Part shown: piece by piece, positions 31,838 to 40,450 of the stretch
Layout of the letters: the number at the start of each line of letters is the position of its first letter
Numbering within the stretch: position 1 is the first letter of the stretch
From: Trichoplusia ni
Lineage: Eukaryota > Arthropoda > Insecta > Lepidoptera > Noctuidae
Direction of reading: 5' to 3'
DNA: 64,000 bases
NCBI RefSeq assembly: GCF_003590095.1
Contig: NC_039486.1
Coordinates: 1 to 64,000, forward strand
Notes under the pieces: model-generated
The model's database searches: none
Told to the model about the DNA's origin: nothing
The model's input: the letters and a program-made list of their open reading frames with translations, nothing else
Made by a program: the position numbers and the translations under genes

Positions 31838-31945
31838 AATGTCCTGATTAATATTACAAATGCTGCAGCGCTATCTGTCTGTTACGCTATCACGCCAAAA
31901 CCACCGATTTGGAATATATTTGTACACATATGTTTTAAAGCCTGT
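31838..31945 (+). mobile_element. Fragment of a second non-autonomous Helitron family
   Basis: Shares CTATCTGTCTGTTACGCT and the following TCACG-CAAAAC block with the better-preserved copy at 47949-48165. Only the 5' part is present. Confidence 0.4.
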
Positions 31946-33117
31946 GATAAGACTTGGGCTACTTTTGCAATGAAACGAAAGAAGTTGCTTCCAATTTTCC
32001 AAATGAAAAAAAAAACGACTCCGCGGAGGTAATTTTGTATGAACAAGGAAAAAACAAATATTGCATCCATAGCGACTGTCAATATGCTGTTGCTATTAAA
32101 TTTGACGAATATAAATATTTCTGTTATTTTATGAAGGATCGATTGTTGCAGAGTTATTTGTATTCTCCCGTTCATCATGAGGATATTTGAAATCTGTTTT
32201 GTTTTCGCTAGTTGTACGTGACCCCAGCCCCGCCCGGGTCCAGCCCCGGCCGGCTGGTCTCCACGTCCTCGCGTCACTCCTCACGTCTGCTCGTGTTCGT
32301 CCATGACTCTCACGTAAGTACCGGTCTCATGTCTAGTTGCAGATGGTTAGCGCTGTTTACATAACTGAGCGAGCGTTTACAAATACTATTAACTTTTTTT
32401 ATATTGTGCGGCTCGTTAAAAGTGAAATGTTATCCTTTCACAATAATATGTAGCACAGCCGCGCACGTGTGCGGGCAGGGCGCGGGGCCCGCGCGGGGAG
32501 CGGGGCCGGGCTGGTGGCTGCTGCGCGCGCGCATAATGCAACCCTTCGCTATTGTGTCGCGGGTCACCCTTCACCGTTTCACTTTTCACGTGGCGCGGAA
32601 CAGATTGCGGCCGTTTTTTATGGAGTTTCCGTTAGCGGGTCGGGGGGCGGCGCGGGGCGCGGGGCGGGCCGCGGGGCGTTTTTTACCGCGGCCCGCCCCG
32701 CCTCGTTTGCATACGGCCCTCCGCCTCCCGCCGGCACTCCGAGCCCGGCGCCGCCAGCACTAGCTACACAAGTGACCTGATGTTGTTCACTCACTCCGAC
32801 TCGCTGATCCCGCTCGTACATGGCCTGGTCCCCGAGGTGTCGCTTTATGCTTTACAATGCCTCAATAATTTTGATTAAGGCTGCTTTATGAAATCTCTAC
32901 CAGCTGGAAATTTTTAATTCAGTCAAAATCAAATATAGATAGCAGATTGAATATGCATGTTACAAGTAGTGAGGAATACTGGTACCTAATGTATGAGGCT
33001 ATTCCGATAAATATGCAGAACGAATGCTAATGTTTTGCTAGTTTTTACCATTTTACTATTTTTACATAAAACATTATATTGTATAAATTGTGCTGTATAT
33101 ACATTTATTTTTAAAAG

Positions 33118-33254
33118 AGTAACTTATAGAGTTTCTTGCCGGTTCTTCTCCATAAGAATGACACTTTGGAACCGTGCAACTAGAGCCATTACTGTAACGT
33201 TTTGAGAGAGCCTGTTAAACGGCCTACTTGAAATAAAAAACGTTTGATTTTGAG
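33118..33254 (+). repeat. 3' tail of a degenerate LINE-type repeat
   Basis: GAGTTTCTTGCCGGTTCTTC followed by GGCCTACTTGAAATAAA is a tail phrase shared by many lepidopteran non-LTR elements. No coding part remains. Confidence 0.4.
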
Positions 33255-33554
33255 TGTACGAGCGCTCCAAAAATGCAACGACCTGTAAGTAACAAACACT
33301 AAACTTGTATTTGGTACAAAACTATTCGAGGTTTATTCGATAAATTAATAGTTAAACTTCAGACGACACAGGGTATTAACATGACTTTTGAAATTTGACA
33401 AAAACTACGAGTGCGTCACGTAACTTCCGATCAACTCTAGATATGGTCAAAATAAACAAAAAATAAGTTATAACAAAACCAAAATATGCATCAAGCTGGC
33501 GGAGACGTTGAGTTCATCAGTTTAAATAAGTTGTGGAAAGACCCCTTCGAATAT

Positions 33555-33621
33555 ATTTGTCAAAAAATACCCAAGACAAAAGGGATATCCTTTTGTCTAT
33601 TTTTGGTATTTTTTGACAAAT
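33555..33621. ncRNA. Pre-miRNA-sized imperfect hairpin (candidate only)
   Basis: Left arm 33555-33571 pairs perfectly over 17 bp with 33605-33621, and GACAAAAGG (33575-33583) pairs with CCTTTTGTC (33589-33597). A 3-by-7 internal loop separates the two stems and a GATAT pentaloop closes them. The total is 67 nt. Size and shape suit a microRNA precursor, but a decayed foldback transposon would look the same. Confidence 0.3.
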
Positions 33622-33850
33622 TTCGTTGTTTTTTCATTTTTATTTGAACCCGTAAATGTTATAACAAATTTAGTTCAGACAACAGTTGCAGAGCATGCGT
33701 CTCTCATCCGCCTCACCATTAGTGACATGTCGCGGTTTTCACAATAAATAGTTCTCATTTGAGATGAGGCACTTAATCCAGCCCATGCAGTGTGCTGGTC
33801 TCCTGCAGCAGCGGACAGAAAAACGTGTACAGTATGACAGTTATCTATCA

Positions 33851-33855
33851 CAATG
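33851..33855 (+). repeat. Left target-site duplication CAATG
   Basis: CAATG immediately precedes the first LTR base and recurs directly after the last base of the inverted composite (45372-45376). Five bp is typical for BEL/Pao integrase. Confidence 0.85.
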
Positions 33856-34078
33856 TGTTGACAACGCACAAGACCACAGCGGGGGTGCGGGGTCCGGGAG
33901 CGCGGAGGCAGTGACGACAGCGCCGAACCAGACGGCCAGTACGAGTTCACTCACCGACGCGGTGACATTTCACGCGTCAAATAAATCAAAAATGTAATAC
34001 AAGGCAAAAATGTAATACAAGGCAATAATAAAGACATTTTTGCAGTTTACTCGTTTTAACTTAATAACGTAGTAAACA
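33856..34078 (+). repeat. BEL/Pao LTR 1 (outer left)
   Basis: 223 bp, TG...CA ends (TGTTGACAAC to GTAGTAAACA), with AATAAA motifs and an internal direct repeat of about 18 bp (AAAAATGTAATACAAGGC twice). Followed directly by TTTG, the start of a primer-binding region, and then poly(T). Confidence 0.92.
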
Positions 34079-34081
34079 TTT

Positions 34082-34122
<41 letters not shown>

Positions 34123-34130
34123 AAAAATAA
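34079..34130 (+). repeat. Poly(T) linker between tandem LTRs
   Basis: TTTG (34079-34082), 38 T residues (34083-34120) and GCAAAAATAA. It replaces the internal region expected between two LTRs, and it is not the element's own polypurine tract, which is GGGGGGGG-AGTA (see the minus-strand copy at 39865-39880). Confidence 0.9.
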
Positions 34131-34353
34131 TGTTGACAACGCACAAGACCACAGCGGGGGTGCGGGGTCCGGGAGCGCGGAGGCAGTCACGACAGCGCCG
34201 AACCAGACGGCCAGTACGAGTTCACTCACCGACGCGGTGACATTTCACGCGTCAAATAAATCAAAAATGTAATACAAGGCAAAAATGTAATACAAGGCAA
34301 TAATAAAGACATTTTTGCAGTTTACTCGTTTTAACTTAATAACGTAGTAAACA
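34131..34353 (+). repeat. BEL/Pao LTR 2 (left arm 5' LTR)
   Basis: 223 bp, one base different from LTR 1 (GCAGTCACG here, GCAGTGACG in LTR 1). It is followed by TT and the primer-binding site. Confidence 0.92.
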
Positions 34354-34355
34354 TT

Positions 34356-34373
34356 TGGTGACCCCGACGTGAT
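34356..34373 (+). other. Primer-binding site, left arm
   Basis: TGGTGACCCCGACGTGAT begins two bases after the LTR. TGG pairs with the CCA end of the priming tRNA. The tRNA identity was not determined. The same site occurs in inverse orientation next to the right LTR (about 45129-45146). Confidence 0.75.
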
Positions 34374-35157
34374 CGCGAAGATATATCCGAGAAATCGACG
34401 AGTATTGTATCGTCGCGACGAAACGACGTCTCTGTTCGCTTGGCGGCCATTGCACCGCAAGCGCGACGGGCAGTTATTGTGACGGTGTACAATATACCTG
34501 CGATCGCTGCATTGGAGCTCGTTCAAGGAAGTAGCCATTTTTTTCCTTATAATTCAAATTAAAATTCGTAAAATTTATTTTATAATTCCGAGTTCAACTT
34601 GCCTCGCTTTGCATGCGAATATAATGGTTTTGCACACAGATTTCAGGCTTGTCTGCACGTATTGTCTGTCTGCAAATATACCTTATATGTGTTATGGTTC
34701 TGCTCGATAATTCTTAGGAATTAGTTGAGTCATTTATCATACATAACCTGCATTCGTAGTCATATTGCTCGCTAGCTTGGGTTTGTTTAAGCATCTATAT
34801 ACAGCTAGTGACAGCGTTAGCTATTCGAATTGCAGGCGGTTGCTTTGAATAATAAGGATATACGCACGAATGCGCTAAGCAGTTAGTTTAAAGGCATATG
34901 CCGACTATTTCAGCTGCCGGCACTGCGACAGCCACCAGAATCTACGAGCCACGAGACGGATCAGCCTGTCCGGTGCACAAGTACGCTGAGCTTCGCTACG
35001 TCATCGCGGCGCCGGGATCAGCTGGCGGGCAGTTTGCGGTCGTTGACCCGCTTTACATAGCTATAGCGGTGTGCACGGTTTGGCTTTTTTCATATTGCTG
35101 TGTTCTGCATAACGCGTTATTCGCTAGAAGTTACGTTAGGGTATTTAACTTATAACT

Positions 35158-38100
35158 ATGGCAGACGATTTAAAGGCTTTAATTCATATTCGCGGTACGA
35201 TTAAAGCGAGAATTACTACTTTTTCAAAATACTTGAATAATGTTCAAGTTATTGACCTTAAGGTCGTTAGTAAAATTCAAGTTGACGAACTTCAGTTGAA
35301 GTTAACTAGACTTCAATCGTTATTATCGCAATTTGACGAGGTTCAGGGCAATATAGAATCATTATCTTCCGATCCTGAACAACAGGTCAGCGAGAGAGAA
35401 GTAATAGAAGACAAATTTTGTTCATTAATTGCTCAAGCGCAGGACTATATTCAACGTTATTCGAAGGCGCATAAGGAGAATGAAAATAACTTTGAAGATA
35501 ATAATTCTACCAAGTCGTCCAAATTATTCAATAATGTAAAATTGCCAACCATAGATTTGCCTCATTTCGATGGAGATGCATTAAAGTGGTTGGAATACCG
35601 CGATACGTTTAATTCATTAATAAATGAGAATGAGTGTATTCCCGACATAAATAAGTTCCATTATTTACGTTCGTCGTTGGAAGGGGGCGCCACTGTCGTT
35701 ATTAAATCAATTTCCTTTTCGGCTCAAAACTATAAGGTAGCTTGGGAGCTTCTTTGCAACAGGTATAATAATACTAGACTTTTGATTAATAATCATTTAA
35801 AAGCGTTATTTTCGTTTCAATCTCTTGCAAAGGAATCTCACAAAGCATTGCGTTATATGATTGATTATTTCACTCGAAATTTACGAGCTCTTAGTACTTT
35901 AAATGAACCAACTGATGCGTGGGATACGTTGATTATTTTTATGATGACAAGTAAACTAGATGGCGCCACATGTCGCAAATGGGAAGAGCACAGGAATTCT
36001 CTGTATGAGTCGCCTACTCTTAATGATTTTTATACATTTCTACGTAATCGTGCGGATGTTTTGGAAACTGTAGAATTCAATAAGGTTGATACTTCTAAGT
36101 TTGAAAAAACTTCTCACGGCAAAGAACATAAAGTCACTAAATCTTTTGTTGCGTCAAATGAAAAGAAAGGTAGTAAGTCATGTGTTATATGTAATAAAGA
36201 TCACTTCTTGCATGAGTGTGACAAGTTTAAAAATATGAGCCTGGAAACGAGATCGAGTGAAGTAGCCAGATTTAAACTGTGCTCGAACTGTCTCCGGCCA
36301 GGCCATCGTTCCACTCGCTGCTTTAAGAAGGGTTGTCAGCACTGTAATTCAAAGCATAATACACTATTACATGCACTGTCAGATAAAAATAATGAGTTCA
36401 GTAATTTACCAGGTAGCTCTCAAGGTGACAGTGACAATAAAAATGTGTCCCTGTCTGCCGTAATGCCTTGCCAAGTGTTACTGTGTACTGCTCAATTAGA
36501 AATCTTAGAACCAAAATCGAAGAAGTCTTATACCGTTAAAGCGCTTCTAGATAGCGGGAGTCAATCATCTTTTGTATCAGAAACTCTAATAAGAAAATTG
36601 AGTTTGCCTGTCTCTGAGATTACTCCTATAAATATATTGGGTATTAACAAAAATGTAAATGCAACTGCACAGAAATGTAACTTTAGAATTAATTCTCGAA
36701 TTAATTCGTTTCAGTTGACAGTGTCATGTCTTGTTATACCACAAATTACAGGTAAATTGCCTGGTGTTGAAATAAACACTTCGAAGCTAAATTTACCTGC
36801 TGATATTGAGCTGGCTGACCCGAGTTTCTTCAGTCCCTCCGATATTCATGTCTTACTGGGGGTAGATGTGTTCTGGGAGATCGTGCATGGTCGTCAGATA
36901 AGACTCGGGCGAAATAAGCCTACTCTTCAGGAATCTAAGTTAGGCTGGTTGATTTCCGGCCCGACTGGTAGGAGTTCTGGACCACATATTAAAGCTTGTC
37001 ATTTTTCACAAAATATTGAAGCTTCGTTGTCTAGATTTTGGGACATTGAGGAACTACCTCCAGTCAAAAAATATTTCTCAAAGGTAGAACATTTCTGTGA
37101 AGGTCATTTTCTTGAAAATACAAAACGTACTAAAGAAGGCCGTTTCTCAGTAAAAATTCCTTTGAGTGAGTCACCTGAAGGGTCTTTGGGTGATTCTTAT
37201 AATATAGCTAAACGTCGTTTCTTTACTATAGAGAAAAAACTTAATAAATCAACACTTCTTAAGGAAGAGTATAAGAATTTCATTCATGAATATGAACGGT
37301 TGGGTCATTTATCACCCATCAATCGTCCTGTCTTTGGTTATTATCTGCCGCATCATGCTGTGATACGTGAACATAGTGAGACAACACGTTTGCGCGTAGT
37401 TTTCGATGCGTCGTGTAAAACTACCAGTGGCAAGTCTTTTAATGACATTCAGCTCGTAGGGCCGGTGGTGCAGGATGATTTATTTTCAATTCTGTTGCGC
37501 TTCCGGCAAAATGCGTTTGTCGTTACTGGTGACATTGAGAAAATGTACCGGCAAATTGAAGTGGATGAATCACAGCGACACTTGCAGTTAATAGTTTGGA
37601 GGGACAATGTAGATCAGCCACTAAAGGTTCTGCAACTGAATACAATAACTTATGGAACAGCCTCGGCTCCATTCCTAAGTACGCGATGTTTGCTAAAGTT
37701 GGCAGAAGAATGTAATAACCCGGATGTCGCGAATATTATTCAACACGATTTTTATGTAGATGACTTGAATACGGGTTCAAATTCTCGGAAGGAGTTACAG
37801 CAGAACTTGAAAGAAGTGATCTGTAAACTTTCGGAAGCTTGCTTGCCGTTGCGCAAATTTCGTACTAATGTACCGGAAATTTTCGATGATATTCCAATAA
37901 CTAATCAAAGCCAGGATTTCTGTAAAGAATCTACGGTCTTAGGGTTAAAATGGTCTCCTCAAACTGATACTCTACGGTTTTGTTCCACACTTGAGAGTGT
38001 TCCAAAGGTGACCAAACGGAATATTCTGTCGACTTCGTCAAAATTATTTGATCCTCTTGGACTTTTGTCGGCCACTATAATCATTCCTAAAATGTTGATT

Positions 38101-39477
38101 CAGAAATTGTGGTTGCTAAAAAACGGCTGGGATGATCCTATTCCAAATAATATTTCTAACGAATGGCAGGAGTTTCTATCAAATCTGCATTTTTTATCAA
38201 CTTTAGAGGTTCCTAGGCACGTTGTTGGTGAGGCTCCAATCAATATAGAAATACATTGTTTTTCAGATGCTTCGCAAGCAGCTTACGGTGCATGTTTATA
38301 TCTTAGGTCTGTCAATAAGATAGGAAACGTTACAGTGCATCTTTTCTGTGCCAAGGCAAAGGTAGCCCCGTTGAAGCCAGAGCTAACAATACCTCGGCTG
38401 GAGCTAATGGGCGCTTTATTGGGAGCTCGCCTACTTACTAAGGTTATGCAGTCGTTACGTCTTAAAGGTTTCGATATTTCTCGTTGTATGCTGTGGACTG
38501 ACTCGACTATAGTTTTAGGATGGATTAATTCAGAGCCAAAGACACTAAAAACTTTCGTGTGTAACCGTATAGGGGAGATTCGTGAACTTACCTCGAAATA
38601 TGAGTGGCGGCATGTACCTACGAAGGACAATCCAGCTGACCTTGCGTCTCGAGGAGTTCAACCGCAACACCTAATAGGAAATAAATTGTGGTGGAATGGT
38701 GCGCCTTTTTTGACACAACCTGAGGAAGAATGGCCAGTACATAAGGTGTTACATACGATACTACCTGAAACAAAGGTTAGTCTGACTGTACAAAGCGAAG
38801 ATAATTCTAGTTTCAATTTGTTTCTTACTTGTTCTAACCTTTATAAAATGCAAAGAGTTTTGGCGTACATATTACGGTTTAAAGAAAATTGTAAATCCAA
38901 AACAAATAGAATTAAAGGCAATTTAACAGTTAGTGAATTAAGGACGTCATTATCTATGTTGGGCAAGATGTCACAACGAGAATCGTTTAAAAACGAAATC
39001 CAATCTTTAGAGAAAATGGGATGTATTAATCGTAAATCGAGAATTTCGTCTTTAAATCCGTTTCTAGACGACAATAAGGTCTTACGTGTAGGAGGTCGCA
39101 TTCAAAGGGCACTTGTATCCTATAGTAAGAAACATCCGATTATTATTGATTCCAAACATGCGTTTACGAAGCTTTTATTTAAGCATGAACACCTACGTCT
39201 TTTACACTGTGGACAAACACAATTATTGTCACTAATTCGCGAAGAATTTTGGCCCATCGGAGGTAGAGTTCTAGCAACACAAACTATACATAATTGTGTT
39301 CCGTGTACCAGGTTAAAGGGTAAAAATGTACAACCAATAATGGGTAACTTACCTATCTCGCGTGTCAATCCGGCTCCTCCATTTGAGACGTGTGGCACCG
39401 ACTTCGCCGGTCCCTTTCTAATTTCAAGTCGCAAGGGTCGTGTGCGAAAACAAGTAAATGTTACTTGTGTATTTTAG
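35158..39477 (+). CDS. BEL/Pao Gag-Pol polyprotein, left arm (frameshifted in integrase)
   Basis: 1439 residues: Gag (DUF1759-like, FDGDALKWLEYRDTF near residue 140), zinc knuckles (CVICNKDHFLHEC near 342 and CSNCLRPGHRSTRC near 376), aspartic protease (LLDSGSQSSF, Asp about 465), reverse transcriptase (FYVDD near 866), RNase H (CFSDASQAAYG near 1035 and WTDSTIVLGW), integrase zinc-binding region (HEHLRLLHCG to CVPC), and the start of the integrase core (GTDFAGPF, about 1415). The frame stops at 39477 because one base is missing around 39452-39459 relative to the continuing frame. The first Met follows a leader of about 0.8 kb. It works in cytoplasmic particles to copy element RNA to cDNA; integrase is broken. 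Confidence 0.93.
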   Translation: MADDLKALIHIRGTIKARITTFSKYLNNVQVIDLKVVSKIQVDELQLKLTRLQSLLSQFDEVQGNIESLSSDPEQQVSEREVIEDKFCSLIAQAQDYIQRYSKAHKENENNFEDNNSTKSSKLFNNVKLPTIDLPHFDGDALKWLEYRDTFNSLINENECIPDINKFHYLRSSLEGGATVVIKSISFSAQNYKVAWELLCNRYNNTRLLINNHLKALFSFQSLAKESHKALRYMIDYFTRNLRALSTLNEPTDAWDTLIIFMMTSKLDGATCRKWEEHRNSLYESPTLNDFYTFLRNRADVLETVEFNKVDTSKFEKTSHGKEHKVTKSFVASNEKKGSKSCVICNKDHFLHECDKFKNMSLETRSSEVARFKLCSNCLRPGHRSTRCFKKGCQHCNSKHNTLLHALSDKNNEFSNLPGSSQGDSDNKNVSLSAVMPCQVLLCTAQLEILEPKSKKSYTVKALLDSGSQSSFVSETLIRKLSLPVSEITPINILGINKNVNATAQKCNFRINSRINSFQLTVSCLVIPQITGKLPGVEINTSKLNLPADIELADPSFFSPSDIHVLLGVDVFWEIVHGRQIRLGRNKPTLQESKLGWLISGPTGRSSGPHIKACHFSQNIEASLSRFWDIEELPPVKKYFSKVEHFCEGHFLENTKRTKEGRFSVKIPLSESPEGSLGDSYNIAKRRFFTIEKKLNKSTLLKEEYKNFIHEYERLGHLSPINRPVFGYYLPHHAVIREHSETTRLRVVFDASCKTTSGKSFNDIQLVGPVVQDDLFSILLRFRQNAFVVTGDIEKMYRQIEVDESQRHLQLIVWRDNVDQPLKVLQLNTITYGTASAPFLSTRCLLKLAEECNNPDVANIIQHDFYVDDLNTGSNSRKELQQNLKEVICKLSEACLPLRKFRTNVPEIFDDIPITNQSQDFCKESTVLGLKWSPQTDTLRFCSTLESVPKVTKRNILSTSSKLFDPLGLLSATIIIPKMLIQKLWLLKNGWDDPIPNNISNEWQEFLSNLHFLSTLEVPRHVVGEAPINIEIHCFSDASQAAYGACLYLRSVNKIGNVTVHLFCAKAKVAPLKPELTIPRLELMGALLGARLLTKVMQSLRLKGFDISRCMLWTDSTIVLGWINSEPKTLKTFVCNRIGEIRELTSKYEWRHVPTKDNPADLASRGVQPQHLIGNKLWWNGAPFLTQPEEEWPVHKVLHTILPETKVSLTVQSEDNSSFNLFLTCSNLYKMQRVLAYILRFKENCKSKTNRIKGNLTVSELRTSLSMLGKMSQRESFKNEIQSLEKMGCINRKSRISSLNPFLDDNKVLRVGGRIQRALVSYSKKHPIIIDSKHAFTKLLFKHEHLRLLHCGQTQLLSLIREEFWPIGGRVLATQTIHNCVPCTRLKGKNVQPIMGNLPISRVNPAPPFETCGTDFAGPFLISSRKGRVRKQVNVTCVF

Positions 39478-39710
39478 TTTGTTTTGCCACTAAAGCAGTG
39501 CATTTAGAGGTTGTAAGCGAATTGAGTACTAACGCATTCATTCTATGTTTACGTCGATTTATCTCTAGACGCGGTAAGCCACAAACAATACATTGCGATA
39601 ATGGCAAAAATTTCGTAGGAGCGAATAACGAGTTAGGCAGAATGCTGCGGTCCGCCAACGGCTCCGTCACTGATTTCGGTGTCCGTGAGGGCATAGATTT
39701 TAAATTTAAA
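39455..39710 (+). pseudogene. Integrase core continuation, left arm, truncated
   Basis: In the next frame the integrase core resumes (CFATKAVHLEVV, then HCDNGKNFVG with the second catalytic Asp) and continues to GIDFKFK. It is cut at 39710, before the catalytic Glu region, where a reversed LTR fragment begins. The left-arm integrase therefore lacks part of its D-D-E triad and its C-terminal domain. Confidence 0.88.
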
Positions 39711-39864
39711 TTTTGCCTTGTATTACATTTTTGATTTATTTGACGCGTGAAATGTCACCGCGTCGGTGAGTGAACTCGTACTGGCCGTCTGGTTCGGCGC
39801 TGTCGTGACTGCCTCCGCGCTCCCGGACCCCGCACCCCCGCTGTGGTCTTGTGCGTTGTCAACA
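39711..39864 (-). repeat. Truncated LTR at the palindrome centre
   Basis: 154 bp of LTR on the minus strand, starting at TGTTGAC (39864) and ending inside the second copy of the internal direct repeat. About 70 bp of the LTR 3' part is missing. It matches LTR 2 (C), not LTR 1, at the diagnostic site (about 39809). Confidence 0.9.
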
Positions 39865-40194
39865 TACTCCCCCCCCTTGGAAGCTGAGGTTCCAAGGAGC
39901 TCACGGGAATCTCCGGTGGGCAGAACGCAGACCTTTGTCAAAGCTCTTTTGATGATGCCCTTTGACGTAGCAATGTCAACAACTCTGCAGATTCCGTCAG
40001 GTCCATTGTATATTTTGGTTATGCGCCCCAGGAGCCATTTCATCGGCGGTAATTGATCATCCTTGACTACGACCATGTCTCCAATTCTTACATTGCCCCC
40101 ACAGGATCGATGCCATTTAACTCGCTGCTGAAGTTCAGACAAGAATTCTTTTGACCATCGAGACCAGAAGTGTTGTCTCATTCGCTCCAGTTGC
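39723..40194 (-). pseudogene. Integrase C-terminal (DUF5641-like) fragment, polypurine tract and LTR-encoded tail
   Basis: The minus-strand frame encodes RQHFWSRWSKEFLSELQQR, PPMKWLLGRI and RVVDIATSKG, the conserved C-terminal domain of BEL/Pao integrases. It is followed by the purine tract (39865-39880 on minus) and then runs in frame into the LTR, ending at TAA (39723-39725). In this family the polyprotein stop thus lies inside the 3' LTR. The fragment has lost everything upstream of LERMRQHF, at the junction near 40194. Confidence 0.85.
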
Positions 40195-40450
40195 TAGTAC
40201 ATAAGGTGTTACATACGATACTACCTGAAACAAAGGTTAGTCTGACTGTACAAAGCGAAGATAATTCTAGTTTCAATTTGTTTCTTACTTGTTCTAACCT
40301 TTATAAAATGCAAAGAGTTTTGGCGTACATATTACGGTTTAAAGAAAATTGTAAATCCAAAACAAATAGAATTAAAGGCAATTTAACAGTTAGTGAATTA
40401 AGGACGTCATTATCTATGTTGGGCAAGATGTCACAACGAGAATCGTTTAA
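40195..40450 (+). repeat. Inverted pol piece on the plus strand (fold-back arm)
   Basis: Copies 38740-38995 in the same orientation (VHKVLHTILPETKVSLTVQS through QRESFK). It then turns back at TTTAAA near 40445-40450 into the minus-strand arm. The same stretch therefore occurs three times: twice on plus and once on minus. Confidence 0.88.

Larger units (their letters stand above)
24991..33850. other. Non-coding region upstream of the nubbin short isoform
   Basis: No supportable gene. GC-rich islands (about 25975-26040, 26640-26700, 28660-28760, 29340-29530, 29690-29790, 32200-32270, 32460-32820) alternate with AT-rich DNA. One exact POU octamer (ATTTGCAT, 28202-28209) is present. Frames in the GC islands are low-complexity and lack splice-supported homology. 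This may be regulatory DNA or part of a longer nubbin transcription unit. Confidence 0.45.

Noticed and set aside
31882..32277. 131-residue minus-strand frame with hydrophobic parts
   Set aside because: It overlaps Helitron debris and low-complexity runs, with no family resemblance.
39421..39734. Programmed frameshifting between the two integrase frames of the left arm
   Set aside because: BEL/Pao elements normally have one continuous polyprotein, and no slippery heptamer or downstream fold stands out. A simple one-base loss in an A-rich run is more likely.
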